From Mycolicibacter heraklionensis (GTDB lineage Bacteria > Actinomycetota > Actinomycetes > Mycobacteriales > Mycobacteriaceae), in the NCBI RefSeq assembly GCF_001021505.1, contig NZ_LDPO01000009.1, positions 1 to 64,000 of the forward strand: a DNA stretch of 64,000 bases. The letters are read 5' to 3'. Positions 7,353 through 16,693 of the stretch are shown here, piece by piece. The translations under genes and the position numbers were made by a program. Every line of letters starts with the position of its first letter. Within the stretch, counting starts at the first letter, position 1. The notes under the pieces were generated by a model. That model was not told the origin of the DNA. It ran no database searches and saw nothing but the letters and a program-made list of their open reading frames with translations.

Positions 7353-8755
7353 GTCTGCTCCTTCCGCTGGGGGGCCAGATCGGTTCGGGTGTATCGCTTG
7401 CCGTCCGGGCCGAGGTAGCTTCCGGTCTCCGGGTCGTAGGGAACGAAGGCGACCGGCGGCGCGGGCGCAGCCGGGCGCGGCGGATCCTGCGGCACGGCCT
7501 GACCGGACAAGGTGGCGTTGGGATCGCCCTTCCAGTTGTAGCCGTCGTTGAGCGGGATGAACGACTCGTCGCTCTCGCACATCTCGACCGTGGGCGCGCG
7601 TTTGGCGGGATTGTTCTCGCAGGGAATATTGCGCGCACCACGCACATTCAGGTCCGAGTCCTGCGGAACGCGGCAGTACAGCTCGCCGGCGGGCCGATCC
7701 GGGTAGTCGACGGCGCTGGGCATCCGCTGCTGGCGCGCCGGGAGGAATCCGGTGTTGCAGGGCGGCGGGTAGTTCATGTTGAGGTTGAAGTCCAGGTAGA
7801 TGCCGCGATAGGGCGTGTTGAGGCCCGAGTCGGCCAGCGTGATCGCCGACATCACCGCGGTCCCCTGCGGAAACAGCACCAGCAGCTGCTCGATGCCCTG
7901 GTGGAACGTCACCGCGATCTCGCCGAGGCTGACCATGTTGGCCAGCAACACCGGCAGCGCCGGAGCCACCCGGCCCAGCAGCGCATTGGCTTCATCGAGT
8001 GCTGGGGCGCCGATGCTGAGCAGGCCCGCGAATGACCGGTCTTCGGCCTCGAGCTGGCCGGTGATCGATGCCAGCCGCTGCGCCCAGGCCGTGATCGAAT
8101 CCGCGGTTTGCACTTGCGAATTCAGCACCGGTGGGGTCTGGTCGATCAACTGCGCGAAGGGTTGCGCGGCCTCGCCGCCTTCGATCGCCAGCGACGTCGA
8201 TCCGGCGACGATGCGGGACAGTTCGGCGCCAAGCCCGCCCACCGCTTTGTCGGCCTCGTCGATGACGGTGCGCAGATCGTCGTGCGGGATCGCCAGCAGC
8301 GCACGGTTGGTGGCGTCGAGCAGGTTGGCGATGTCGGCCGGAATCCGCACCTTGTCCGCGGGAATCACGTCCCCGGCGCGCAGCATCCGCTGCTGGGCGG
8401 CGCCGGCGGTCGGGGTGAGCTCGATGAACTGCTCACCGATCGCCGAGCGGCTGTGCACCGCGGCCGTCACCTGCGCGGGCACCTTGATCGACGAGTTGAG
8501 TTTCAGCACCGCGCGCACCCCGTCGGCGTCGACGTCGATCGCGCTGACCCTGCCGATCTCGGTGCCGCGGTAGGTCACCACCGACGTCGGATACAGCCCG
8601 CCGGACGCCGGCAGTTCGACGGTCACGGTGTAGCGGCCGATGCCGAAAAGCGCTGGGACCTTGACGAAACCGAACGCCATCACCCCACCGGCGACGACGG
8701 TGACCGTCGCCAGGATCGCCAGCTGGGTCCAGACGGTGCGGGACAGCCGAAACAC
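7319..8755 (-). CDS. mceF: Mce family substrate-binding protein MceF
   Basis: This 478-aa protein has an N-terminal TM helix (about 10-32) and an MCE domain (about 38-120, including GGLYPTSVVTYRGTEIGRVSAI). A long helical region follows to about 320, then a Pro-rich C-terminal tail with several Cys. It is the sixth subunit of the hetero-hexameric lipid-shuttling complex in the cell envelope. GTG start at 8755, one base after the mceE stop. The conserved PYRGIYLDFNLNMNYPPPCNTGFLP segment matches MceF proteins. Which mce locus (1-4 and so on) this corresponds to cannot be told. Confidence 0.9.
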   Translation of the reverse strand: MFRLSRTVWTQLAILATVTVVAGGVMAFGFVKVPALFGIGRYTVTVELPASGGLYPTSVVTYRGTEIGRVSAIDVDADGVRAVLKLNSSIKVPAQVTAAVHSRSAIGEQFIELTPTAGAAQQRMLRAGDVIPADKVRIPADIANLLDATNRALLAIPHDDLRTVIDEADKAVGGLGAELSRIVAGSTSLAIEGGEAAQPFAQLIDQTPPVLNSQVQTADSITAWAQRLASITGQLEAEDRSFAGLLSIGAPALDEANALLGRVAPALPVLLANMVSLGEIAVTFHQGIEQLLVLFPQGTAVMSAITLADSGLNTPYRGIYLDFNLNMNYPPPCNTGFLPARQQRMPSAVDYPDRPAGELYCRVPQDSDLNVRGARNIPCENNPAKRAPTVEMCESDESFIPLNDGYNWKGDPNATLSGQAVPQDPPRPAAPAPPVAFVPYDPETGSYLGPDGKRYTRTDLAPQRKEQTWQTMLLPPGE

Positions 8756-8756
8756 C

Positions 8757-9875
8757 TCAGTACCCCCCGAAGTGGTAGGGGGCGACCAGCGGGTTGCCTG
8801 CGGTGTACGGGCTGGGCATCTGGCCGACGGTTCTCCCCCACTGCATTTCCAGCTCGGTGAGGTCGCCTTCCCAGCGTGTTCCGGTGAACAGGCCGCTGTC
8901 GATCCGGCTCAAGGTCAGGTCGACGACCAGGCTGATGTTGGCGAAGTCGCCGCGGAACCAATTGGGGATGTTGCTCTTGACCCAGGGGTAGGTGGACAGG
9001 AAGTCGAGTCCCTGCGTCAGCGCCGGACCGGCGTCGGCCAGCGAGCGCAACACCGGGGCGATGTTGCGCAGGTTGGCCACCAGGGCCTCCCGGCTCTGGT
9101 TGACGGTGGAAACGGCGATGGCACTGAATTTTCCGAGTGCGTCGGCGGCGTCGGCGATCTTGGTGCGCTCCTCGGCCAGCACCGCCAGTGCCTGCGGGAT
9201 CGTCGTCAGTGCCCGGTCGACGGTGCGGTTCTGCTGGGCGAACTGGCCGACGAGACCGTTCAGCTTCTCGGTGGCCGAGATGATGTCGTCGGTCTGATCG
9301 TTGAGCGCCGCGATGAAGGTGTCCAATTGCGTGAGCAGGCTGCGCATGTCGCTCTCGCGTCCCGCCAGCGCGCGAGCGAAGCTCTGGTTGATCTCCTGCA
9401 GCTGCGCCAGTCCGCCACCGTTGAGCAGCAGCGAGACCGATGCCAGGGTCTGCTCGGTGCTCGGATAGGTGGCGGCCCTCGACAGCGGGATGACCGCGCC
9501 GTCTTTCAGTTCGCCGCGCGGCGGCTCGTCGGTCGGAGGCGCCAACTCGATATGCATCGAGCCGAGCAGGCTGGTCTGACCGACTTTGGCGGTGCTGTTC
9601 GCCGGCAGGTGCACGCTGTTGTCGATGCGCATGGTCACCAGCGCGTGCCAGTCCTGGACCTCGATCTTGGTCACATTGCCCACGTTGACGTCGGCGACCC
9701 GCACCCGCGAGTTCTGCTGAATGACCACGACATCGGGCAACTGGGCCGAGATCGTGTAGGTGCCGTCGCCGCGTCCGGTGCCCGGCAGGCTCAGCGAGTT
9801 CAGACCCCGCCACTGGCAGCCGGTGACGCCGAACAGCGAGGCGATGCTCAACGCGATGACCACGAGCCGCTTCAC
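8757..9875 (-). CDS. mceE: Mce family lipoprotein MceE (LprK-type)
   Basis: This 372-aa lipoprotein has a signal peptide ending in the lipobox VTGC with lipidated C20. The MCE domain (about 37-120: YTISAQLPDVVVIQQNSRVRVADVNVGNVTKIE) and a helical region follow. MceE is the lipoprotein member of each mce operon. The GTG at 9875 overlaps the mceD stop (GTGA) and gives a perfect lipoprotein N-terminus; longer in-frame versions overlap mceD and lack it. Confidence 0.92.
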   Translation of the reverse strand: MKRLVVIALSIASLFGVTGCQWRGLNSLSLPGTGRGDGTYTISAQLPDVVVIQQNSRVRVADVNVGNVTKIEVQDWHALVTMRIDNSVHLPANSTAKVGQTSLLGSMHIELAPPTDEPPRGELKDGAVIPLSRAATYPSTEQTLASVSLLLNGGGLAQLQEINQSFARALAGRESDMRSLLTQLDTFIAALNDQTDDIISATEKLNGLVGQFAQQNRTVDRALTTIPQALAVLAEERTKIADAADALGKFSAIAVSTVNQSREALVANLRNIAPVLRSLADAGPALTQGLDFLSTYPWVKSNIPNWFRGDFANISLVVDLTLSRIDSGLFTGTRWEGDLTELEMQWGRTVGQMPSPYTAGNPLVAPYHFGGY

Positions 9876-11179
9876 GGGGCGCCCTCCGGTGGCGGCGACG
9901 GCAGCAGCAGGCCGGGCAGACCCAGCTCGGGGTCGACGGGTTGCGGAGCCGGTTCGGCCGGCTGTTGCGCAGCGCCCGGCCGAAGGCGCTCTTCGCTGTA
10001 GGTGATCTCGTTGGGCCGGGCCGCGGTACCGACGAACGGGTTGCCGCCGATCGGCAGAAAGTTGTACTGGCGGTTCTTGATGATCGGCGCCAGATACTGC
10101 ACGCACAGCTTCGATGCCTGCAGTGAGTTCGCCCGGGCCAGGGCCTCGATTCCGCTGCAGATGAATTGGACGGTGTTGGCGAAGTTCCCAAGCGCCATCA
10201 CGCCGGTGATCGCGCTCTGGGCCGGCTGGTAGATGTTCACGAAGTTCTGGAACACCGAGGGTGCGATGTGCAGGACCTGTTTGAGGTCGCCGCGGCTTTC
10301 GTTGAGTGCGGTGGTGACCGCCGTGAGGTGATCGACGGTGACGCCGAAGCCCTCCCGGTTTTCGCTGATGAAGCCGCGCAGGTCGTTGACCGCACCGTCG
10401 AGACCCGTCATCGCGTCGGCGAACTCGCGGGGCGAATTGTCCAGCACGGTGGTGATATCGGCGAGGTTGACGTTGAACGCCGCCAGCAGGTCACTGCTGG
10501 AGGTCAGCGCGGACACCAGCAGTTGCATGTTGCGGACCGTGCTGAAGATGTCGGTGCTGTGGTCGCCCAGCGCCGACATCGCCTGCGACAGTTTGATCAC
10601 CGTCTCGCGGGCGGTGTCACCCTGGCCTCGAAGGTTGGCTGCCGCGGTGTTGACGAAGGCACCGACGGCACTGCGGCCGGCAGCGTCGGTCGGCTGCAGG
10701 GAATCGGTGAGCTTTTCCAGCTGCTGCCGAAAGTCGTCCCACTCGACCGGAACCGCCGTGCGGTCCTGGCCGATGCTGGCGCCGTTGGCCAGTTCGGGGC
10801 CGCCCGAGTACGCCGGGACGAGCTGGATCGCCCTGGCGCTGACCAACGACGGCGACAGGATCGCCGCCCTCACATCGGCGGGTACCTGGTATTGGGCGCC
10901 GACGGAGAAGGTCACCTTGGCAGTGTCCGGGAGCGGTTCGATGCGCTCGACGGTTCCGACGGCGACGCCCAGGATGCGGATTTCGTCGCCGGTGTAGAGC
11001 CCGTTGGTGTTGGCGAAGTAGGCGGTGTAGACGTGCTTACGCAGGCTCGCCCAGGGTGGCCCGGCCACCAGGAAGAGCGCGACGACAAGGCTCGACACCA
11101 GCAGGGCCGCGGTCGCCAGCCGCAGGAGTCGCGCGCGGCTGGACGGCAGGCTCCCACCGGCCACGGAGTGGGCGCTCAT
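9872..11179 (-). CDS. mceD: Mce family protein MceD
   Basis: This 435-aa protein has a TM helix (about 20-42), an MCE domain (about 48-130: YFANTNGLYTGDEIRILGVAVGTVERIE), a helical region and a Pro-rich C-terminus (about 395-435), all typical of MceD. It would form part of the channel that carries lipids across the periplasm-like space. Start ATG 11179, one base after the mceC stop. Confidence 0.9.
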   Translation of the reverse strand: MSAHSVAGGSLPSSRARLLRLATAALLVSSLVVALFLVAGPPWASLRKHVYTAYFANTNGLYTGDEIRILGVAVGTVERIEPLPDTAKVTFSVGAQYQVPADVRAAILSPSLVSARAIQLVPAYSGGPELANGASIGQDRTAVPVEWDDFRQQLEKLTDSLQPTDAAGRSAVGAFVNTAAANLRGQGDTARETVIKLSQAMSALGDHSTDIFSTVRNMQLLVSALTSSSDLLAAFNVNLADITTVLDNSPREFADAMTGLDGAVNDLRGFISENREGFGVTVDHLTAVTTALNESRGDLKQVLHIAPSVFQNFVNIYQPAQSAITGVMALGNFANTVQFICSGIEALARANSLQASKLCVQYLAPIIKNRQYNFLPIGGNPFVGTAARPNEITYSEERLRPGAAQQPAEPAPQPVDPELGLPGLLLPSPPPEGAP

Positions 11180-11180
11180 C

Positions 11181-12449
11181 TCAGCTCCCCCCGTCTACCG
11201 GCGGGCCGAGTGCGGGTGGGCCCGGGGGTGGTCCGCCCGGTGGCGGCGCCGGCAACGGCTCCCGGTAGGGATAGCGCGGATCTCCGGGCTTGCCGGTAAT
11301 GGCGTCCGGCAAGGTCAGATTCGGCTCGCCACCCTGTCCGGTGCGGGGAAACGGCATCGGCAGTGGCGGGGTGCCCGGCTGGCCGACGGCCGGGTCGTTC
11401 AACTCCGAGGGCAGCAGCACATTGGGGTCCAGACCCAGATCTGAGAATGCGGCCTCGATGGCCGGCTGGGCCAGCTGGCCCGGAATCAGGTTCACCACCG
11501 ACGCCTTGAAGAACGGCCCGGAACCCAGCACCTCGCCGAACGACATGGCGTAGCGGCGAAACAGGTAGAGCGTGCGCTGCAGGTCGGCTCGGCGGTTGTC
11601 AAGAATCTCCAGGACGCCGTTGAGCTTGTCCACCGCGGGCTTGAGTTGCTGGCGGTTGTCGTCGACCACGGCCGAGACCTGCCGCGACACCGCGGTCAGG
11701 TTGGTCATCAATGCGTCGACCGAATTGCGTTGCGATAACAACTCACTCAGCAGGGCGTTGCTGTTGGCGACGAGGCCGGCGATCTGCTCGCTGCGCCGGG
11801 CCAGCACGCCGGTGACGTTGTTGGCGTTGGCCAGCAGTTGACGCAGCGTGGCGTCGCGTTTGTCGAGGGTGTCCGAGAAGCGGGCCACTCCCTGCAGCGC
11901 CATCTTGAGGTCGGGTGGCGTGTCTTTGAAGGTCTCCGCCAAGGTGGTGAGCGCAGAGGACAATTGCGTGGTGTCCAGACCACTGATGACGGCGGTCAGA
12001 TCTCCCAGGGCATCCGGCAGATCGTAGGGCGAGGTCGTGCGTTCGACCGGTATCGGACCGGTGAGGTGGCCGTCGCCGCGCGGCGTGAGTTCCAGGAATT
12101 TGTTGCCCAGCACCGTCTCGGTCTTGATCGCGGCTTCGGTCCGGTCGCCGAGCACGACGCCCTTGCGGACCGTGAACGTCACCCGGACCCGGTTGCCCTC
12201 CAGCCGGAGGCCGGCGACCCGGCCCACCTCAAGCCCCGACACCCGCACATCACTGTTGGGTTTGATGCCACCGGCCTCGGTGAAGTAAGCGGCGTAGTCG
12301 GATGTGCCCTTGATGAACGGCAGCCTGTCATAGCTGAACACCGCAACCACCAAAGCGACCAGCAGAAGTATGCCGGCGACGCCGACCGCCGGCCGGTTGC
12401 GTTCGGCGAGCGGTTTGATGGTGATCCGCGGCAGTTTCGGTCTCGTCAT
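11181..12449 (-). CDS. mceC: Mce family protein MceC
   Basis: This 422-aa protein has a TM helix (about 22-42), an MCE domain (about 50-135: AYFTEAGGIKPNSDVRVSGLEVGRVAGL), a long helical segment and a very Pro/Gly-rich C-terminal tail. The ATG at 12449 overlaps the mceB stop by four bases (ATGA) and is chosen over an ATG four codons upstream. Confidence 0.9.
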   Translation of the reverse strand: MTRPKLPRITIKPLAERNRPAVGVAGILLLVALVVAVFSYDRLPFIKGTSDYAAYFTEAGGIKPNSDVRVSGLEVGRVAGLRLEGNRVRVTFTVRKGVVLGDRTEAAIKTETVLGNKFLELTPRGDGHLTGPIPVERTTSPYDLPDALGDLTAVISGLDTTQLSSALTTLAETFKDTPPDLKMALQGVARFSDTLDKRDATLRQLLANANNVTGVLARRSEQIAGLVANSNALLSELLSQRNSVDALMTNLTAVSRQVSAVVDDNRQQLKPAVDKLNGVLEILDNRRADLQRTLYLFRRYAMSFGEVLGSGPFFKASVVNLIPGQLAQPAIEAAFSDLGLDPNVLLPSELNDPAVGQPGTPPLPMPFPRTGQGGEPNLTLPDAITGKPGDPRYPYREPLPAPPPGGPPPGPPALGPPVDGGS

Positions 12450-13474
12450 TTCGGGGCGCACCGTCCGGTCGTCTGGTTCATGATCTTGGAGTAGAGCGGT
12501 TGGCCGCCTTTGCCATTCACCTTGATCACCAGGTCACACATGTAGAAGCCGAAGTAGTCGCCATAGAGTCCGTTGCGCGCCAGAACCTGATAGGCGTCGG
12601 GCAGCGTCTTGACCAGATCATCGACATAGTCGCGGTCGGCCATCACCTGGCCGGCGGCCCGATCGGTTTGCGTCACGACGTCGCGGATGGGTTCGCGGGC
12701 CACGGTCAGCAAGTCGGCGACCGTACCGGCCGCGGCGTTGATATAGGCCACACCGTTGGTGAGGTCGGTTCGGCGATCTGCCAGCCCCTGGATCATGTGG
12801 GCCAGGGAATCCAGCCCGTGGCCGAACTCCTGGCCGCGGGTGCTGAAGGTGCCCAGCACGGTGTTGAGGTTGTTGATCACCTGGCCGATCAGTTCGTCGC
12901 GCCCGGCCAACGTGGTGGTCAATGTCGACGTCTGCGCCAACACCGAGGCGATGGTGCCGCCCTGGCCCTGAAACACCTTGAGCAGTTCTCCGCTGAGGGC
13001 GTTCACCTGGTCGGGGTCCAACGCACGGAACAGCGGCCGGAAACCTCCGATGAGGGCATCCACGTCGAGTGCGGGTTGGGTCCGTGTCAGCGGAATGGTC
13101 TGGCCCGGCTGCAGTGTGCGTACCGATCCCGGCCCCTGCTCCAACGACAGGTAGCGGTCGCCGATGAGGTTCTCGTAGCGCACCGCCGCTCGGGTGCCCT
13201 CGGTGAGCGTGAGGCCCCGGTCGATGGAGAAGTCGACCGTGACGGTGCCGTCCGGGTGCAACGCCATGTTCGTGACCTTGCCGATCTCGACACCGGCGAT
13301 GCGAACGAAGTTGCCGCCCTTGAGACCCGACACGTTGGTGAACTCGGCCCGGTAGCCGGCCCGGGAGTCAAACCGGAACTGCCCGAACACCGTGACCAGG
13401 ATGAAGATGAACACCAGGCACGTCACCGTGAACAGCACGACCCAGGTCAGGGTCTTACCGATGTTGCCTCTCAT
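12446..13474 (-). CDS. mceB: Mce family protein MceB
   Basis: This 342-aa protein has a TM helix (about 8-30), an MCE domain (about 38-118: YRAEFTNVSGLKGGNFVRIAGVEIGKV) and a helical domain ending with the typical YGDYFGFYMCDLVIKVNGKGGQP region. It lacks the Pro-rich tail of its neighbours, as MceB proteins do. ATG 13474 overlaps the mceA stop (ATGA). Confidence 0.92.
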   Translation of the reverse strand: MRGNIGKTLTWVVLFTVTCLVFIFILVTVFGQFRFDSRAGYRAEFTNVSGLKGGNFVRIAGVEIGKVTNMALHPDGTVTVDFSIDRGLTLTEGTRAAVRYENLIGDRYLSLEQGPGSVRTLQPGQTIPLTRTQPALDVDALIGGFRPLFRALDPDQVNALSGELLKVFQGQGGTIASVLAQTSTLTTTLAGRDELIGQVINNLNTVLGTFSTRGQEFGHGLDSLAHMIQGLADRRTDLTNGVAYINAAAGTVADLLTVAREPIRDVVTQTDRAAGQVMADRDYVDDLVKTLPDAYQVLARNGLYGDYFGFYMCDLVIKVNGKGGQPLYSKIMNQTTGRCAPK

Positions 13475-14748
13475 GGCGACTCCGGTCCTGGCGCGGGCGG
13501 CCCGGGATAGCGGATCCTTGGCGGTTCCGGCTCCGGCTTGGTCACCGGGAAGTAGTTGGCGAAGCCGGGGAAACCGATACCCGGGTTGGGCCGAACATCC
13601 AGGCCGGTGCCGAATCCGGTGTCGGTCACCAGATATTTCACCGGGAAGTTCTTGCTCACGTCGGGCAGTGAGCCGCAGCTGGGCCTGCCGCCGGGTCCGC
13701 CCCGGGCATTGACCAGAGGCAAGTTGTCCGGGTACCGATACGGATCGTCGCCGGCGAGCATCGCGGCGTCCATGATGACCGACCTGCCGTTGCCCCCCAT
13801 GGCGTCTCGTCCGCCGTTCTCCAGGAACCATTGCGCACCCTGGAACAGGCAGGTGTAGGTCGGCGAGTACTCCTCGAGCAGGTCGGTGGTCGGCGCCATC
13901 AAGTTGAGCGCTTGAACCAGTCCGGGCTGGTTTCCGCCGATGGTGTCCACCCCGGTCGCGGAGAAGCCGACCGCGGCGAGCAGCAGCGCGTCGAGTTCGC
14001 CGGCCTGGCCGGACAAGGTCGCGCTGGTGGTGGACGCGGAGTCCAGGACGTTCAGGATGTTTTGTGCGGCAATGGAATAGATTCCGGTGGTCTGGCCGAA
14101 CAGTTGCCAGTCGCGCTGCACGGTCGGCATCCGTGGGTTCACCGCTGTCAGTATCGTGTTGGCGCCGGTGATCGCCTGGCCGATGACGTCGCCCCTGCCC
14201 CGCACCGATTCGGCCACCGCCGACAGCACCGAATTGAGCTTGGCAGGGTCGATGGCGTGGACCACCGCCTGCAGGTTCTCAAACATCGTGTTGACTTCCA
14301 CCGTCACGTTGCGTGAGCGCAGCACCGCGCCCGCCTGGAGCCGCTGGCCGCTGGGGCCGCTCGAAGGGATGACCAGATCGACGTACTTCGCGCCGAACGC
14401 GGTGCTGGACTTGATCTCGGCTTCGATGTTGCTCGGCAGGTATCCGAAGGGCCGCGGGTACATCTTCAGATTCAGCGTGGACAGTCGGTTCTGATCCGAC
14501 CCCGGTTGGGTGCCAATGGATCTCACTTCGCCGATCTGAATGCCGCGCAGCTTTACCTTGGCCCCGTTCTCCATCACCAAGCCGGCTCGATCGGAGACCA
14601 GCGTCAGCGGGACGTATCGCCGGAATGCTCCGGAGAACAGCAGGGCGGTCATCGCGCACAGGGCCGCGATCACCACGACCAGGACGGGCGACCACCAGAT
14701 CGGATCGATCCCGCCGTGGCGGGATCTGTTGCGGGTGCCGGCGCTCAT
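13471..14748 (-). CDS. mceA: Mce family protein MceA
   Basis: This 425-aa protein has a TM helix (about 18-42), an MCE domain (about 50-130: LVSDRAGLVMENGAKVKLRGIQIGEVRSI), a helical domain with PTYTCLFQGAQWFLENGG typical of MceA, and a Pro-rich end. The ATG at 14748 follows the yrbEB stop by 14 bp. It is a lipid-binding subunit of the Mce transporter. Confidence 0.93.
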   Translation of the reverse strand: MSAGTRNRSRHGGIDPIWWSPVLVVVIAALCAMTALLFSGAFRRYVPLTLVSDRAGLVMENGAKVKLRGIQIGEVRSIGTQPGSDQNRLSTLNLKMYPRPFGYLPSNIEAEIKSSTAFGAKYVDLVIPSSGPSGQRLQAGAVLRSRNVTVEVNTMFENLQAVVHAIDPAKLNSVLSAVAESVRGRGDVIGQAITGANTILTAVNPRMPTVQRDWQLFGQTTGIYSIAAQNILNVLDSASTTSATLSGQAGELDALLLAAVGFSATGVDTIGGNQPGLVQALNLMAPTTDLLEEYSPTYTCLFQGAQWFLENGGRDAMGGNGRSVIMDAAMLAGDDPYRYPDNLPLVNARGGPGGRPSCGSLPDVSKNFPVKYLVTDTGFGTGLDVRPNPGIGFPGFANYFPVTKPEPEPPRIRYPGPPAPGPESP

Positions 14749-14762
14749 TGACTCACCCGGCC

Positions 14763-15566
14763 TCACCCCGACAGGTGAAAGTTGCCGGACTGTCCGTACA
14801 CGGACAGCGTGATGGTCAACAGCACAAACACCGTCGCGGTCACCGAGGTTCGCACGGCGCGGCCCACGGCCTCGCCGACTCCGGCCGGGCCACCGGTCGC
14901 GGTGAAACCGTAGTAGGTATGCACCACCATGACCGCGGTGGCCATCGACAGCGCGGCCAAAAACGACCACAGCAGGTCGGTGGGTTCTAAAAATGTGGAG
15001 AAGTAGTGGTCGTAGACGCCCCGCGACTGCCCGTAAATCACGGTCGTGCCGAAGCGGGTTGCCAAAAACGCCATCAGCACGGCGACGGTGTAGAGCGGTA
15101 TCACCACCAGAACCCCGGCGACGATCCGGGTGGCGGCGAGGTAGGTGATCGACCGAATACCCATCGCTTCAAGCGCGTCGATCTCTTCGTTGATCCGCAT
15201 CGAGCCGATCTGCGCGGTCGCACCGGCGCCGATGGTCGCCGCCAAGGCCACCCCGGCGGTGGCCGGGGCGATGAACCGGACGTTGAGGAAGGCACCCAGG
15301 AAACCGGTCAGGGCCTCAATTCCGACGTTGGACAAGGTGTTGTAGCCCTGCACGGCGATCAGCGCCCCGGTGGACAAGGTGAGGAAACCGACGATGACCA
15401 CGGTGCCGCCGATGACTGCCAGCGCCCCGGCGCCCATTCCCATGACGGCGATCAACCGCAGCACCTCGCCGGGATAGCGGCGGACCGCATCCCCGACGGC
15501 GACCAGTGCGGCGCCGTAGAAGGCGGTCTGTTCGCCCAGCCGCCGGGTGGTCTCCGCGGCCGTCAC
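14763..15566 (-). CDS. yrbEB: YrbE/MlaE-type ABC permease, YrbEB
   Basis: This 267-aa integral membrane protein of the MlaE family has about five hydrophobic segments. The conserved EIDALEAMGIRSITYLAATRIVAG stretch is the coupling helix that docks the ATPase. With YrbEA it forms the permease for the Mce shuttle; the ATPase (MceG-type) is not in this window, as usual. The GTG start at 15566 overlaps the yrbEA stop. Confidence 0.93.
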   Translation of the reverse strand: MTAAETTRRLGEQTAFYGAALVAVGDAVRRYPGEVLRLIAVMGMGAGALAVIGGTVVIVGFLTLSTGALIAVQGYNTLSNVGIEALTGFLGAFLNVRFIAPATAGVALAATIGAGATAQIGSMRINEEIDALEAMGIRSITYLAATRIVAGVLVVIPLYTVAVLMAFLATRFGTTVIYGQSRGVYDHYFSTFLEPTDLLWSFLAALSMATAVMVVHTYYGFTATGGPAGVGEAVGRAVRTSVTATVFVLLTITLSVYGQSGNFHLSG

Positions 15567-16327
15567 GGCGCCACCTTCACACCGAAGGCGGTGGCCAGAA
15601 TGTTGATCAGAAACAGTGCCATGAAAGCGAAGACGACGGTTTCGTTGACCGCGTTGCCCACAGCGGTCGGGCCGCCACCCACGGACAGGCCTTTGTAGCA
15701 GGCGATCAGCCCGGCGGACAGACCGAACAGCAGCGCCTTGGCCAGCGAAACCACCACCTGCGGCAGCCCGGTTAGCAGCGTCATGCCGGCGACGAAAGCA
15801 CCGGGCGTGACGTGCTGCACGAACACCACGAATGCGTAGCTTCCGGTCAGGCCGACCACCGCGACCACCGAATAGAGCATTACCGCAACGAATGTCGCCG
15901 CGATCACGCGAGGAACCACGAGTGCCTCGACGGGGTTGACCCCGATCACCTTCATTGCGTCGATCTCCTCGCGGATGGTGCGGGCGCCCAGGTCAGCGCA
16001 CATGGCGGTGGCGCCCGCGCCCGAGACGACGATGGCGGTGACCACCGGGCCCACCTGGGTGACCGCCGCCAGCGCCGCGCCCGCGCCGGACAGGTCGGAG
16101 GCGCCGATCTCCAGCAGCACGATGTTGAGGGTGAAGACGATGAGCACGGTGTAGGGAATCGACAGCATGATCGTCGGGACGATCGACACCCGGGCCACGA
16201 ACCAGATCTGGTTGATCAGCTCGCGCCAGGCCCACGGTGGTCGCGCCATCGCCGCGAACGTCTCGCCGGCAAGCACGACGAAATCGCCGACGGCGACCGC
16301 GGGCTTGGACCAGGACGGCCCGCTCAT
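15563..16327 (-). CDS. yrbEA: YrbE/MlaE-type ABC permease, YrbEA
   Basis: This 254-aa MlaE-family permease is the first gene of the mce operon. Its coupling motif EIDAMKVIGVNPVEALVVPRVIAA lies near residues 121-144. About five TM segments follow an amphipathic N-terminal helix (MARPPWAWRELINQIWFVARVS). The ATG at 16327 is not preceded by a strong ribosome site. The operon promoter lies about 160 bp upstream, leaving a long leader. Confidence 0.93.
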   Translation of the reverse strand: MSGPSWSKPAVAVGDFVVLAGETFAAMARPPWAWRELINQIWFVARVSIVPTIMLSIPYTVLIVFTLNIVLLEIGASDLSGAGAALAAVTQVGPVVTAIVVSGAGATAMCADLGARTIREEIDAMKVIGVNPVEALVVPRVIAATFVAVMLYSVVAVVGLTGSYAFVVFVQHVTPGAFVAGMTLLTGLPQVVVSLAKALLFGLSAGLIACYKGLSVGGGPTAVGNAVNETVVFAFMALFLINILATAFGVKVAP

Positions 16328-16467
16328 CGCTGCCTGCCTGTGGTGTGCGCCAACGCGTCAGCCCGTTCGCGCGCGTACGACGAGCCGTCCGGTCGACGAC
16401 GGCTCCGCCACTGCTGCCCCACCAGGTGCGCATGTCACTGCTGATCTCCCGCGCATTCGTCGCTCCC

Positions 16468-16495
16468 CTCCTGTAGTTGGCCGGAACAGTAGGAG
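16468..16495. promoter_or_regulatory. Imperfect palindrome over the mce -10/start region
   Basis: Outer arms CTCCT and AGGAG and an inner GTTGGCCGGAAC core with one mismatched pair surround the predicted transcription start. The position would block RNA polymerase, as expected for a TetR- or GntR-type mce repressor. No such regulator gene is adjacent. Confidence 0.4.
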
Positions 16496-16514
16496 GGCAC
16501 GAGTTAGCTGTCAA
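16486..16514 (-). promoter_or_regulatory. SigA-type promoter of the mce operon
   Basis: On the minus strand, TTGACA (16514-16509), a 17-bp spacer and TACTGT (16491-16486) form a near-consensus promoter. It points at yrbEA, with predicted transcription start near 16479. Confidence 0.65.
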
Positions 16515-16693
16515 CGGACCCAAATGGCCTACTACCGCACTGTTCATGGAAGCTGCTGGTTGCCAGTTGCCGGAGATTTGGCGCACGGCGATTTAATCGA
16601 ACCGACCGGAACGGCGACACCGCTCGCGCGCCGCACCGTGGTTTCGGCACGGTGGCGCACACTCGATAGCACCCGATCGGAAGGAACCCCGGT

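Larger units (their letters stand above)
16328..16693. other. 366-bp divergent intergenic region upstream of the mce operon
   Basis: It holds the mce promoter (16486-16514) and palindrome, a leader of about 150 nt for the operon, and the upstream region of the plus-strand oxygenase gene. The only open frames here are GC-driven and show no domain. Confidence 0.45.

Noticed and set aside
8640..10001. Long open frame (453 codons) on the plus strand across mceE/mceF
   Set aside because: It is antisense to well-supported mce genes; the Gln/Arg/Gly-rich translation is a GC artefact with no domain.
5835..16327. Naming the operon mce1, mce2, mce3 or mce4
   Set aside because: Flanking genes (CAP protein, no fadD5, no adjacent TetR) do not fit one M. 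tuberculosis locus clearly, and sequence comparison cannot be run here.
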